Assembly: GCF_900230225.1 (NCBI RefSeq)
Contig: NZ_OCNH01000001.1
Coordinates: forward strand, 1,488,001-1,552,000
Source: Spirosoma fluviale
Lineage (GTDB): Bacteria; Bacteroidota; Bacteroidia; Cytophagales; Spirosomataceae
Reading direction: 5' to 3'
DNA length: 64,000 nucleotides
Shown: positions 37,552-48,998 of the stretch, one piece after another
Layout: every line of letters begins with the position of its first letter
How positions within the stretch are numbered: position 1 is the first letter of the stretch
Program-made: the position numbers and the translations under genes
The notes under the pieces: generated by a model
What the model was told of the DNA's origin: nothing
Database searches by the model: none
What the model saw: only the letters and a program-made list of their open reading frames with translations

Positions 37552-38460
37552 TTAATATAAGCCTTCAATGGATAAGTATCGTTCCCCGGTGTCGTAACAA
37601 AAGGTTAGAATTCGGCTGCCAGGAGCCAGATCGGGAAGTTTTTTTGCAATGGCGGCCAGGGATGCACCCGATGAAACGCCAACAAATGTACCCTCTTCCC
37701 GCGCCGACCGACGGGCCATTTCGTACGCTTCGTCTTTGCTGACCTGAATAGCACCATCCAACACATCGGTATGCAGATTCTGGGGGATGAAACCGGCGCC
37801 AATACCCTGAATCGGGTGCGGACCCGGTGCGCTCCCACTAATTACCGGTGAAAGTTCGGGCTCAACGGCATACACTTTTAGATTAGGAAACTTCTGCTTC
37901 AGGGCCTGACCAACGGCGGTGATATGGCCGCCAGTGCCAACGCCGGTGATCAGCACATCAAAACCCTCCGGAAAATCGTCAAGTATCTCCTGAGCTGTTG
38001 TTTTGACATGGATATCAATGTTTGCCTGATTCTCGAATTGCTGGGGCATCCAGGCGCCCGGCGTTTGGGCAATCAGTTCATGAGCGCGCTCAATAGCCCC
38101 TTTCATGCCTTTTTCGCGGGGCGTCAGGTCAAATTGGGCTCCGTAAGCCGCCATAATCTTACGCCGTTCGATGCTCATCGACTCCGGCATGACCAGAATG
38201 ATCTTGTAGCCTTTCACCGCAGCAACCATGGCCAGGCCAATGCCGGTATTTCCTGAAGTTGGTTCAATGATGGTACTATCCGAAGTTAATATACCTTTTG
38301 CCTCGGCATCTTCTATCATGGCCAGCGCGATGCGGTCTTTGATGCTGGCACCGGGATTAGCCCGTTCCAGCTTGGTCCAGACTTCATAACCCGGAAATAA
38401 CCGGTTGATCCGAACATGGGGCGTCCTGCCAATGGTGTCGAGGATAGTAGTCGCTTTCAT
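37552..38460 (-). CDS. cysK: Cysteine synthase A (O-acetylserine sulfhydrylase)
   Basis: A 302-residue PLP enzyme that makes cysteine from O-acetylserine and sulfide. PLP-binding Lys41 is in [13 protein letters not shown], the substrate loop is PTSGNTGIG (67-75), the phosphate loop is [12 protein letters not shown], and the end is SSGASLAAI and [10 protein letters not shown]. It follows the serine acetyltransferase gene by 9 nt, so the two form a cysteine operon and may form the classic synthase complex. Confidence 0.95.
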   Translation of the reverse strand: MKATTILDTIGRTPHVRINRLFPGYEVWTKLERANPGASIKDRIALAMIEDAEAKGILTSDSTIIEPTSGNTGIGLAMVAAVKGYKIILVMPESMSIERRKIMAAYGAQFDLTPREKGMKGAIERAHELIAQTPGAWMPQQFENQANIDIHVKTTAQEILDDFPEGFDVLITGVGTGGHITAVGQALKQKFPNLKVYAVEPELSPVISGSAPGPHPIQGIGAGFIPQNLHTDVLDGAIQVSKDEAYEMARRSAREEGTFVGVSSGASLAAIAKKLPDLAPGSRILTFCYDTGERYLSIEGLY

Positions 38461-38469
38461 AGTAAATGG

Positions 38470-40753
<2,284 letters not shown>

Positions 40754-40778
40754 GTGGTCAACTAATTGAATATGGTTT

Positions 40779-40824
40779 AAGGCAGAAAAAGCCCGACTCT
40801 CATCAGTCGGGCTTTTTCTGCCTT
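40779..40824. terminator. Strong bidirectional terminator
   Basis: A 20-bp perfect stem (40779-40798 and 40805-40824) with a 6-nt loop; the arms contain AAAAA and TTTTT so that a T-run follows the GC core on either strand. It ends the sugar dehydrogenase transcript. Confidence 0.9.
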
Positions 40825-40866
40825 GTGTTTTATCGAAACAGGCGTTAAGTTACACTGTCATACCTG

Positions 40867-41364
40867 ATGTCTTTCGTAACTATGGAACCCCACACCCGCG
40901 ACCTGTTGAATGCCGATGAACTGCTTGCCGAACCTTGCCTGCCCGCCAGTCAAGGTAAACGGTTTCTGAATCTGCTGATTGATTTTGTGTTTTTTTACAT
41001 AATCATGGTAACGGTAGGTGTAATCATGTTTCTGATCAGCCCGGAGCTTCTTGATTCAAAGGTATTGACCAACCGTGTTACCAGCATGTTGTTGTATGTC
41101 GCTTATTACTTGGCCTTTGAAGCATGGCTGGGTAAAACACCCGGTAAGATTCTCACAAAAACGAAAGTTGTCGATAAAAACGGCCAAAAACCCGATCTTC
41201 TAACCTGTCTATGGCGCAACCTTGCCAGACTAATTCCGTTCGATACGTTTACGTTTCTTCGTGAGAAGCCAATTGGTATGCATGACCGGATGTCGGGTAC
41301 CATGGTTGTAGATGACCGCCCGAGCCTGTCACTGGATCAGTCGATTCGAAATACACCTTATTAA
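40867..41364 (+). CDS. RDD family membrane protein
   Basis: A 165-residue protein with the RDD motif near the start of the first TM helix (GKRFLNLLIDFVFFYII) and a second helix (SMLLYVAYYLAFEAW) followed by GKTPGKILTKTKVVDKNG, typical of the family. Function unknown; some members are Na+/Li+ exchangers. An alternative start is the ATG at 40882 (MEPHTRD). The stop codon directly abuts the ogt ATG, so both are translated from one mRNA. Confidence 0.85.
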   Translation: MSFVTMEPHTRDLLNADELLAEPCLPASQGKRFLNLLIDFVFFYIIMVTVGVIMFLISPELLDSKVLTNRVTSMLLYVAYYLAFEAWLGKTPGKILTKTKVVDKNGQKPDLLTCLWRNLARLIPFDTFTFLREKPIGMHDRMSGTMVVDDRPSLSLDQSIRNTPY

Positions 41365-41856
41365 ATGACGACTACCGTTTTTGACTCCCCTCTGGGTTTA
41401 GTGGCTATTACCGGTAATGATACTGGCGTTTCGGTCATTACCTGTATGAATGTTTCTCCGTTTGAAAATGCTCCGGAAGGGCCGGTAGCTGAGCCTGTTC
41501 GATTAGCCGCCGAGCAACTCAAAGCCTACTTTGCCGGGCAGTTGATGTCATTCGATTTTCCAATCAATCCGGTCGGAACGGCTTTTCAGCAGTCGGTTTG
41601 GCGAGCCTTACTCGACGTGCCTTTTGGCACGACACTTTCTTACCTGACATTGGCCCGGCGGATGGGTGATGAGAAGGCAATTCGCGCCGTAGCCGCAGCA
41701 AACGGCCGAAATCCACTCTGGATTGTGATACCCTGCCACCGCATTATTGGTTCCGACGGCTCCCTGACGGGGTATGCCGGGGGGCTCTGGCGGAAACAAT
41801 GGCTACTGGAACACGAAGGCGCGCTGGCCCGTTCGGGGCAGATGTCGCTGTTTTAA
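41365..41856 (+). CDS. ogt: Methylated-DNA-[protein]-cysteine S-methyltransferase
   Basis: A 163-residue suicide DNA repair protein that takes methyl groups from O6-methylguanine. The active-site motif IPCHRIIGSDGSLTGYAGG is complete; GTAFQQSVWRALLDVPFG supplies the Arg-finger helix. It has no Ada DNA-binding part. It starts immediately after the RDD gene stop. Confidence 0.95.
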   Translation: MTTTVFDSPLGLVAITGNDTGVSVITCMNVSPFENAPEGPVAEPVRLAAEQLKAYFAGQLMSFDFPINPVGTAFQQSVWRALLDVPFGTTLSYLTLARRMGDEKAIRAVAAANGRNPLWIVIPCHRIIGSDGSLTGYAGGLWRKQWLLEHEGALARSGQMSLF

Positions 41857-41890
41857 AAACAACATACCCATACACTCGCTTCACTATACT

Positions 41891-42931
41891 ATGCTCACTT
41901 TATCGCCCCGGTTGCTGCTTATGGGTTTCCTGCTCACTTTCTCGGCCTGTGCACCGCGTTACAAAGGACCTGTTACGGATCATTTCGACGGGAAGAAGTT
42001 CTTTAATCCCGACATGCCCGAACGGACATCGGGCGGACTTTTAAAATGGCTTTTTAATCGGGACAAAGGCCCCTGGCCCGAACAACCCGATGCCTATGTG
42101 GGTGCCCGACCTGCCACGCGCATTGAAGGGGATAGTCTGGTCCTGACTTTTGTGAACCATTCGACCTTCCTGATTCAGACCGCCGGACTCAACATATTGA
42201 CAGACCCCGTCTGGTCGAAGCGCGTTGGGCCAACGTCCTGGTTGGGTGTCAAACGGAAGCGTCCACCGGGGTTGCGGTTCGAGGAGTTACCGCCCATCGA
42301 CGTTGTATTACTCAGCCACAACCACTATGACCACCTTGATTTGCCGACCATCGAGAAGCTCGTGAAGGTACATAACCCACTTTTTGTTACCCCACTGGGC
42401 GTATCCTACCTGCCAAAATCCGTCAACGGACGCATAACCCGCGAACTCGACTGGAACGATACCCTGCGGATCAATGAAAAGCTGGCGCTGACGTGTACAC
42501 AGGCGCAGCACTTCAGCAACCGCGGACTGGGCGACCGGGAGGAAACCCTCTGGTGTGGCTACCTGCTTCACACGAGCTTTGGCACAACCTACTTTTGTGG
42601 CGATAGTGGCTATGGAGCCCATTTTAAGAAAATTGCTGAACAGGCCCGGAACTCGGCAACAGGTCCTGTTAAGCTGGCTCTGCTGCCCATTGGATCCTAT
42701 CGGCCAGAGTGGTTTATGGCTCCGGTACACGTATCTCCGGCTGGAGCCGTAAAGGCGTTTGTCGACCTGAACCCGACGCAGGCAGTTGGTATTCACTTCG
42801 GCACATTTCAGCAGGGTGATGACGGCCTGGATGAACCCGCCGACGATTTACGTAAAGCATTACTGGCCGCTAAAATTCCTGAAAACAAGTTCATCGTTCC
42901 AAAAGAAGGCCGCCCAATGGTCTTCAGGTAA
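41891..42931 (+). CDS. Metallo-beta-lactamase-fold lipoprotein (NAPE-PLD/RomA-like)
   Basis: A 346-residue exported protein with lipobox FSAC near residue 19. The metal motif is LLSHNHYDHLDL (HxHxDH), with later His and Asp in QAQHFSNRG, YFCGDSGYG and GIHFGTF. This set matches the NAPE-PLD/UlaG-like group of MBL-fold hydrolases, whose targets range from phospholipids to lactones. The start (MLTLSPRLLLMGF) at 41891 is preferred over a frame open from 41774 inside ogt. Confidence 0.88.
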   Translation: MLTLSPRLLLMGFLLTFSACAPRYKGPVTDHFDGKKFFNPDMPERTSGGLLKWLFNRDKGPWPEQPDAYVGARPATRIEGDSLVLTFVNHSTFLIQTAGLNILTDPVWSKRVGPTSWLGVKRKRPPGLRFEELPPIDVVLLSHNHYDHLDLPTIEKLVKVHNPLFVTPLGVSYLPKSVNGRITRELDWNDTLRINEKLALTCTQAQHFSNRGLGDREETLWCGYLLHTSFGTTYFCGDSGYGAHFKKIAEQARNSATGPVKLALLPIGSYRPEWFMAPVHVSPAGAVKAFVDLNPTQAVGIHFGTFQQGDDGLDEPADDLRKALLAAKIPENKFIVPKEGRPMVFR

Positions 42932-43020
42932 TTGACCTGTAGCCAACAAAAGCCGGGGTTGCAACGTTAAGTAAAGACAAGAAGGCCAAGTTTAAGGTGT
43001 TGAAAAGGCGGATATACGGT

Positions 43021-43689
43021 ATGAAGTTAGTACAGTTAAGTTGTTACCTGACTTTAGTGTTCAGTAGCTTCACAATAAGTATAAAAGCAGTTTACGGGCA
43101 GGATAAAGAAGGCTGGCGTCTGGCGAAAGATAAAGACCAGATTCTGGTGTACACCCGAGAGGTGCCGGGAAGCCGGTCAACTGAGTTGAAGGTCGAATGC
43201 ACGATGCCGGGTACACAGAGTCATCTGGTGGCGTTGCTGTCGGATATCGCCAACTACAAGAACGTCATGTACAAAACCAAATCTGCACAGCTGGTAAAGC
43301 GTATTAGCGAAACGGAATTGGTGTACCACGTTGTAACGGCTTTGCCCTGGCCGGTGAGTGACCGCGACATGAGCGTTCAGCTTACGTTTGAACAGGACCC
43401 AAACACTAAAGTGGTGCAGGTAAAGGGTGTAGGTGTCCCTAATATGGTAGCTACCCGGCCCAATACGGTTCGTATTGCCGACTGGCTGGCTATCTGGAAA
43501 ATTCGCCCGATTGCCAAACAGCGTATTCATGTTACCTACACCTGCCGGGTCGATCCGGGTGGGGATATTCCGGCCTGGCTTGATCACATGGCCGCAGCCA
43601 ACAGTGCCTATCAGTCTTTTATGCTCATTCGAAATAGTGTTACACTGCCACGCTATCAGGGCAAATCCTTTGCCTTTCTGAACCAGTAG
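43021..43689 (+). CDS. Exported START-domain protein
   Basis: A 222-residue protein with a signal peptide (MKLVQLSCYLTLVFSSFTI to AVYGQ) and a START-like lipid-binding domain (KDKDQILVYTREVPGSRSTELK, ALPWPVSDRDMSVQLTF, TYTCRVDPGGDIPAWL). It probably binds a hydrophobic molecule in the periplasm. The ATG at 43021 is preferred over one at 42997. It is convergent with the GNAT gene, 10 nt apart. Confidence 0.85.
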   Translation: MKLVQLSCYLTLVFSSFTISIKAVYGQDKEGWRLAKDKDQILVYTREVPGSRSTELKVECTMPGTQSHLVALLSDIANYKNVMYKTKSAQLVKRISETELVYHVVTALPWPVSDRDMSVQLTFEQDPNTKVVQVKGVGVPNMVATRPNTVRIADWLAIWKIRPIAKQRIHVTYTCRVDPGGDIPAWLDHMAAANSAYQSFMLIRNSVTLPRYQGKSFAFLNQ

Positions 43690-43699
43690 TCACGTTAAT

Positions 43700-44200
43700 C
43701 TATACCTGCTTTTCGTAAGCCAAAAACCGCAATCCCGGCCGGAAACTGAGTGCTATATCACCGGCATACCGATAGCCGAGCTTCGGGAAAAGCGCTTGGG
43801 TAACCTGATTTTCTGAGTTCGTGTCGATACGCAGGAAGCGAATGCTCCGTTCAAGGGCAAGTTGTTCGGCCTGAGCCAGTAGCGCAACGGCCACACCCCG
43901 TCCGCGAAAAGCCGGATCAACCGCCAGCCGGTGCGTAACAATGGCTCGTTCGTTTACGTTAAAGCCAACCTGAGCGTACTCCGGCTCCTGATCTTCGGTA
44001 AGGGCGGCAACCCCTGCCAGAAGCCCATCTACATATGCTACCCAAAGCTGACCTTTGGCAATATCCTCCGAAAAAACGGCCTGATTAGGATAATGTTCGT
44101 CCCACTGGAAATTTCCGGCTTTGCGCATGAGGGGAACAACGTGCCGGATGAGGTTCATAAGAGCCGGAAGATCGGTCAGGGTGGCCGGGCGAATGGTCAT
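43700..44200 (-). CDS. GNAT family N-acetyltransferase
   Basis: A 166-residue GNAT fold. The acetyl-CoA binding motif A is HRLAVDPAFRGRGVAVALLAQAEQLA (R/Q-x-x-G-x-G/A type), preceded by WVAYVDGLLAGVAAL. The acceptor is unknown. Same strand as the TlpA-like gene, 47 nt downstream of it. Confidence 0.88.
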   Translation of the reverse strand: MTIRPATLTDLPALMNLIRHVVPLMRKAGNFQWDEHYPNQAVFSEDIAKGQLWVAYVDGLLAGVAALTEDQEPEYAQVGFNVNERAIVTHRLAVDPAFRGRGVAVALLAQAEQLALERSIRFLRIDTNSENQVTQALFPKLGYRYAGDIALSFRPGLRFLAYEKQV

Positions 44201-44247
44201 ACTATTGTCAATTATTAATTTTGATCTTGCCTTGCTGACATGATAAA

Positions 44248-46206
44248 TTATTTCCCTTCTTTCAGCATCTCGACAACGAGGCTCAGTTCATTTACCGTTG
44301 ATTCGGGATTGCCGGAGTACCCAATGGTGCGGTACCGTACACGCCCGTCAGGACCAATAACTACTTTGGTAGGAATACCCTGCACTTTATAGGCATTGGC
44401 AACTTTTTGCTGCCCGTCGAGGGGTACCACAAAGTTATAGGGGTGCTTGCTCATGAAATTATGAACGCGCTGTACCGGCCCGCCCTCGCGTGTATTGACG
44501 AATAGGAACTTAACATTGGGGTCGTTCTGAAACCTCGTTTGTGCCTGTTGCATGGCTGGAAAGGAAGCAATACAGGGGCCGCACCAGGTTGCCCAGAAGT
44601 CCAGTACAATCACTTTTCCCTTAAACGCAGAGGACGAAATAGTCCGCCCCAGTAAATCGGTGAGCGTAAACGCCGGTGCCGGTTCGTTAATGAGCAATTG
44701 TTGAAGTTCGTCCCGCTGGTCGGCGCGTAAATCGGCTTCCAACTGGGTCAAATAGGCATCGGCTTTAGCAGGCGTGTTGCCAGGTTGTCTGGCGTACCAG
44801 TCGCGCAGGGCTCGTTTTAAGCCGGAGGTTGCTTTCCCCGCCTGAACGGCAGCTTCGGCCATCGGGCGTGCTTCGGCAACGTGGTTCGTTTGGAGTGCAC
44901 ATAGAAAATAGCGTTCTGTAAGGCGAGGCTCGGTACTTTCGATCTCGTTAGGATCGATAACTGTCTGGTAAGCTGCGTAAGCACCGGCATAATCACCCTG
45001 CTGCTCCCGTACACGGGCGTAGGTGTTCATTAATTGACGCTGCCGGGTTTGCTTCTCAGCTTCCCAGTTGCTGGCTTTGTTGCCCGACCTGGGTTGTAAT
45101 GTGAGCACATCGATCGCCCGCTTTATTATCTTTTCCGCTTCCGGTAACGAACGACGTTCATCGGCCAATTGAAAGGCGATCGTGTTCAACATCAGCACGT
45201 CGGTATGTGAAGTGGGCTGCTTTTCCACAAAAGTGACCAACCCCGGAATGTCATTGTTTTTGAAATACCCATCGGTCATCATAACCGTCAGCGCGGGGAG
45301 GTAGGAGGAGTTCGGAAACTCGGTCATGAATGCCTGATAAGCGGCCTTTTTGCGCTCCCAGTTTGGTTCCGTTCGGATTGCCATCGACCGGTCTTTCTGC
45401 GCCAGTGAGCCGGTTGGTTCCACCAACTTCTGCCGTTCCCGTAAGGCAGTTGCTTTAGGAAAGTCACCGAGGCTCTCGTAAAGCTGTGCTGCCGTGGTTA
45501 GTTCGGCTGCGGTTGGGGTGGGTCGAGAGGCCAGATACGATTCAATACCTGCTTTTACGACAGGCCCATAACCGGGCTTTTTTTGTTTCACCTGAGCCGC
45601 CAGCAAGTCCGACCAGTAGTAGGGGCGTAGTTCCGGATTCTGGGCCAGTTCATGCGCATAGAGCGTTACCACCCAGTTCGGATCAGGGCGTCCACCGGAT
45701 TCGTACAGAAAATGACTGCGGCTAAATACTGATGCCTGCCCACCCGTAGCATGGGGGACAATGCGTCCATTGGCATCGCAAACCGGAATAACGTAAAGCT
45801 GACCGTTATTTAAATCGGTACGTTTTGGCTGAAGGCTATTTCGGAAGAGGAGCATCATACCCGCCACATCTTTACGCGGAATGAATAGCTCGCCCACAAA
45901 GTCGTTGCCCTGTCGCACCAGTTTAACGGTTGTAGGCTGGCTAAGCTGGATCACATTGGGAGCACCATACCGTACGTATCGGCCTTCGAGCGTACTATCA
46001 GCCGCTAAAGGCGTTGTTTGTGGGGTATAGGTAAAAGACACCACTTGCCCGACCTGCGGTCTCTCCGGCGAAAAACAGAACTGTGCCTGAACATAAGTTG
46101 CCGTAAAAAGCAGGATCAGGAAAACCGGAGCGATGCAACCTGCTGTGCCTCTTTTTATGCGGACGAACGATAGATCAATGAAGGATAAAAAATCTTTAGT
46201 TTTCAT
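44248..46206 (-). CDS. TPR-containing TlpA/thioredoxin-like protein
   Basis: A 652-residue exported protein. The signal or anchor segment (APVFLILLFTATYVQAQ) is at about 26-42. A central helical region with TPR-like repeats (about 200-500) ends in an AlpA/TlpA thioredoxin domain with FWATWCGPCIASFPAM (about residue 555) and the cis-Pro GIPTKVVI. This is the usual Bacteroidota layout for periplasmic thiol-disulfide reductases. Partner proteins are not evident. It is 43 nt downstream of a sodium symporter gene on the same strand. Confidence 0.88.
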   Translation of the reverse strand: MKTKDFLSFIDLSFVRIKRGTAGCIAPVFLILLFTATYVQAQFCFSPERPQVGQVVSFTYTPQTTPLAADSTLEGRYVRYGAPNVIQLSQPTTVKLVRQGNDFVGELFIPRKDVAGMMLLFRNSLQPKRTDLNNGQLYVIPVCDANGRIVPHATGGQASVFSRSHFLYESGGRPDPNWVVTLYAHELAQNPELRPYYWSDLLAAQVKQKKPGYGPVVKAGIESYLASRPTPTAAELTTAAQLYESLGDFPKATALRERQKLVEPTGSLAQKDRSMAIRTEPNWERKKAAYQAFMTEFPNSSYLPALTVMMTDGYFKNNDIPGLVTFVEKQPTSHTDVLMLNTIAFQLADERRSLPEAEKIIKRAIDVLTLQPRSGNKASNWEAEKQTRQRQLMNTYARVREQQGDYAGAYAAYQTVIDPNEIESTEPRLTERYFLCALQTNHVAEARPMAEAAVQAGKATSGLKRALRDWYARQPGNTPAKADAYLTQLEADLRADQRDELQQLLINEPAPAFTLTDLLGRTISSSAFKGKVIVLDFWATWCGPCIASFPAMQQAQTRFQNDPNVKFLFVNTREGGPVQRVHNFMSKHPYNFVVPLDGQQKVANAYKVQGIPTKVVIGPDGRVRYRTIGYSGNPESTVNELSLVVEMLKEGK

Positions 46207-46249
46207 TGTGTTGAGGAGTTTCCGTCCGATCGGGTGAATTGGCCGGGGT

Positions 46250-47713
46250 CTATACTGCTATAACTTCTTCTTTTACAACCGGTTTCGAGACCGCCCACAA
46301 GCCAATAAAGGTAAATAAACCATTTAGCAACAGCCGCTCAAAACCAAACTGATAACCGCCAAACCAGGCAGCCGAATTCTCATTGACTACGTAGGTGAAA
46401 ATGGGTGAAGCCAGGCAAATCCAGGGTACAAAGCGATCCATAACGGGGCGCTTATTGAAAATGCCGAACGCATACAGCCCTAACAGCGGCCCATAGGTAT
46501 AGCCCGCAATATCGAAAACGGCGGTAATAACTTCTTTACTGTTGACCTGACGGAAGATAATAATCACGACGTAGAACAGCAGTGAAAAACCGATATGAAC
46601 AATCTGTTTGATACGTGACCGTTCGGTTTCGGGACGTTTTTCGACATTCATGAAATCGACGCAAAACGAGGTAGTCAGAGCTGTCAAAGCGGAGTCGGCG
46701 CTGGCGTAAGTAGCGGCTGTTATGCCCAGCAGGAATGTAATACCAACAACCAGCCCCAGATGACTAAGCGCCAGTAACGGGTACAAATCGTCGGTACGGG
46801 TTGGAATGGCAATGCCTTCGCGTTGGGCGTATACGTATAACAGAACGCCCAGCGACAGGAACATGAAATTGACGAAGACAAGCGTAACGGTAAACCAGAA
46901 CATGTTTTTCTGGGCTTCACCGATGTTTTTGCAGGTCAGGTTTTTCTGCATCAGATCCTGATCCAGTCCGGTCATAACAATGGCAATGAACGCGCCGGAT
47001 ATAAATTGTTTGAAGAAGTTCTTTGGGTCATTTGCATCCCAATAGAATACCTGCGACATACTACTGTCTCTCACCGTCCGAACCAGGTCGCCAAAGGAGT
47101 AACCCAATTCCTGCGAGATCAAGACGATTGTCAGGATAACGGCGGTAACCAGAAACACGGTTTGGAGCGTGTCGGTAACGATAATCGTTTTAACACCACC
47201 TTTAAACGTATACACCCAGATCAACGCGATGGTGATAAGTACCGCAACTTCAAAAGGGATACCCAGATCGTTAAACAACGCGATTTGTAACACGCCAGCG
47301 GCTACATACAGCCGAACGGCTGATCCAACTGTTCGGGCCAGCAGGAAGAAGCCCGCGCCTGTTTTGTACGACCAGAAGCCAAACCGTTTTTCCAGATAGC
47401 CATAAATTGAAATCAGGTTCAATCGATAATAAAGAGGCATTAATACGGAGCCAATGACAAAGTACCCAACAATGTAGCCTAGTACTACCTGAAAATAGGA
47501 GAACCCGATTTTACCCACCGCGCCCGGCACCGAAATAAACGTAACCCCCGACAGCGACGTACCAATCATGCCAAACGCCACTAACCACCAGGGCGACTGC
47601 CGGTTAGCTGTAAAAAAGGCATTGGTGTCGGCACCCCGGGCGGTATAAAAGGAAACAGCAATCAACATTCCGAAGTAAGCAATCAGAATGACTAAAGCAA
47701 GGGTGGTATTCAT
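46250..47713 (-). CDS. Sodium:solute symporter (SSS family)
   Basis: A 487-residue protein with 12-13 hydrophobic segments. Family signatures are GMIGTSLSGVTFISVPGAVG, FQVVLGYIVGY and GITAATYASADSALTALTTSFCVDF (the sodium-binding TM8-like segment). Substrate not predictable; nearby genes do not help. It lies divergent from clpS with a 110-nt gap. Confidence 0.9.
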   Translation of the reverse strand: MNTTLALVILIAYFGMLIAVSFYTARGADTNAFFTANRQSPWWLVAFGMIGTSLSGVTFISVPGAVGKIGFSYFQVVLGYIVGYFVIGSVLMPLYYRLNLISIYGYLEKRFGFWSYKTGAGFFLLARTVGSAVRLYVAAGVLQIALFNDLGIPFEVAVLITIALIWVYTFKGGVKTIIVTDTLQTVFLVTAVILTIVLISQELGYSFGDLVRTVRDSSMSQVFYWDANDPKNFFKQFISGAFIAIVMTGLDQDLMQKNLTCKNIGEAQKNMFWFTVTLVFVNFMFLSLGVLLYVYAQREGIAIPTRTDDLYPLLALSHLGLVVGITFLLGITAATYASADSALTALTTSFCVDFMNVEKRPETERSRIKQIVHIGFSLLFYVVIIIFRQVNSKEVITAVFDIAGYTYGPLLGLYAFGIFNKRPVMDRFVPWICLASPIFTYVVNENSAAWFGGYQFGFERLLLNGLFTFIGLWAVSKPVVKEEVIAV

Positions 47714-47793
47714 ATAAAATCTGGCAACTTTTCAGGCCTGAATGGAGTTATTTTATGGGACGGCAGAGGTTTTTTTTAGTGCCCATTTTGCCG

Positions 47794-47801
47794 TAAATTT
47801 G
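47794..47801 (+). promoter_or_regulatory. -7 promoter box of clpS
   Basis: TAAATTTG matches the Bacteroidota primary-sigma -7 consensus TAnnTTTG exactly and would start transcription about 20 nt before the clpS ATG. A T-run is at the -33 distance but no TTG. Confidence 0.55.
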
Positions 47802-47826
47802 CTAAGTAAACACCATTTTATCTTCT

Positions 47827-48105
47827 ATGCAACCTTTTGAAGAAACCGTTGTGGACGTGCTCGACCAAGTCGTTGAAACCGACGTTCATAACCTTGTGGT
47901 CTTCAACGACGAAGTCAATACGTTCGATCATGTCATCGAAACGCTCATTGATGTTTGCGGACATACACCCGAGCAGGCCGAGCAGTGTACATTGCTTATT
48001 CACTATAAAGGGAAGTGCTCCGTAAAGAACGGATCATGGGAAGAACTCGTACCAATGCGCAACGAAATCTGCCGTCGCGGGATCAGCGCTGAAGTATTAA
48101 ATTAA
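47827..48105 (+). CDS. clpS: ATP-dependent Clp protease adaptor ClpS
   Basis: A 92-residue N-end-rule adaptor for ClpAP. The core HNLVVFNDEVNTFDHVIETLIDV, the later EQCTLLIHYKGKCSVKNG and the binding-pocket Asn-Asp are present. It delivers proteins with destabilising N-terminal residues. Transcribed with the downstream recR, although an inverted repeat separates them. Confidence 0.95.
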   Translation: MQPFEETVVDVLDQVVETDVHNLVVFNDEVNTFDHVIETLIDVCGHTPEQAEQCTLLIHYKGKCSVKNGSWEELVPMRNEICRRGISAEVLN

Positions 48106-48189
48106 AGAGCAAGAGAGCGAAAGAGTGAAGGAGCGAGAGTTAGCCCGCCAGCCATTCTTTCGCTCTCTCACTCTTTCACTCTTTAATTT
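48100..48189. repeat. Inverted repeat of AGAG/GCGA words between clpS and recR
   Basis: Left arm 48100-48139 and right arm 48158-48189 pair over about 30 nt with mismatches; the arms consist of iterated AAGAG/GAGCGA words. The left arm includes the clpS stop codon (TAA at 48103-48105) and the right arm ends 9 nt before the recR TTG start. Confidence 0.85.
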
Positions 48190-48197
48190 GACCAAAA

Positions 48198-48809
48198 TTG
48201 GAATACCCATCCAAACTGATAGAAGACGCGGTGAACGAGGTGTCGAAACTGCCGGGAATCGGGAAGAAAACCGCTCTCCGTCTGGTACTTCACCTACTCA
48301 AACGCGATGAAGAACAAACCGAAACGCTGGCCCAGAGTTTGACGGCCATGCGTACAAAAGTGAAGCACTGCCGTAAATGCCATAATTTGTCCGACCATGA
48401 ATTGTGTACTATCTGCGCCAGTAACAAACGTGATCAGTCGATTATTTGCGTCGTAGAGGATACGCGCGATGTGCTGGCTATTGAAAACACAGCGCAGTAT
48501 AGGGGCTTGTATCACGTATTGGGCGGCATTATCTCGCCCGTTGAAGGAATTGGTCCCAGCGATTTGCAGATTGATTCGCTTATGACCCGGCTACGTGGCG
48601 AAGAAAGCGAACAGGTACGCGAAATTATCCTGGCAATTAGCCCCACGATGGAAGGCGATACAACCGCATTCTATCTTCAGAAAAAACTCAAGCCATTTAA
48701 CCTGAAGCTATCGACTATTGCACGCGGTATACCCATTGGGGGCGATCTTGAATACGCCGATGAGGTGACGCTGGGTCGGAGTATCCTGAGCCGGATTGCC
48801 TACGATTAA
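48198..48809 (+). CDS. recR: Recombination mediator RecR
   Basis: A 203-residue DNA repair protein that acts with RecO/RecF to load RecA. Seen are the N-terminal HhH (LPGIGKKTALRL), the C4 zinc finger (Cys58, 61, 70, 73), the Toprim domain (IICVVEDTRDVLAIE to GIISPVEGIGP) and the end AYRGLYH... The start is a TTG at 48198 (codon for EYPSKLIEDAV following), because no ATG precedes the conserved helix before a stop; the family length is about 200. Confidence 0.93.
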   Translation: MEYPSKLIEDAVNEVSKLPGIGKKTALRLVLHLLKRDEEQTETLAQSLTAMRTKVKHCRKCHNLSDHELCTICASNKRDQSIICVVEDTRDVLAIENTAQYRGLYHVLGGIISPVEGIGPSDLQIDSLMTRLRGEESEQVREIILAISPTMEGDTTAFYLQKKLKPFNLKLSTIARGIPIGGDLEYADEVTLGRSILSRIAYD

Positions 48810-48895
48810 CGAATCCAGCAGTCTCTGGCTGTTGGGGCTATTCGCGAAACATACTAACGGTAGGATGCTGTCAGATACAAAAAACTCGTTTCTTT

Positions 48896-48972
48896 GCGTC
48901 TGTGACGAATTAAGCTGTTGAACATTCGAGCAATTTGAATGTTGTCAATACAGCCTAACCCGTCACAGACGC
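48896..48972. repeat. Hairpin in the recR-sodA gap (possible leader or terminator)
   Basis: A perfect 12-bp stem GCGTCTGTGACG (48896-48907) with CGTCACAGACGC (48961-48972), followed by TTTTT. The interior holds a further AACATTC/GAATGTT pair. It may terminate recR or fold in the sodA leader, since a -7-like TTTCTTTG lies just before it. Confidence 0.65.
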
Positions 48973-48998
48973 TTTTTCGTTTTTAAACCAACATTCGC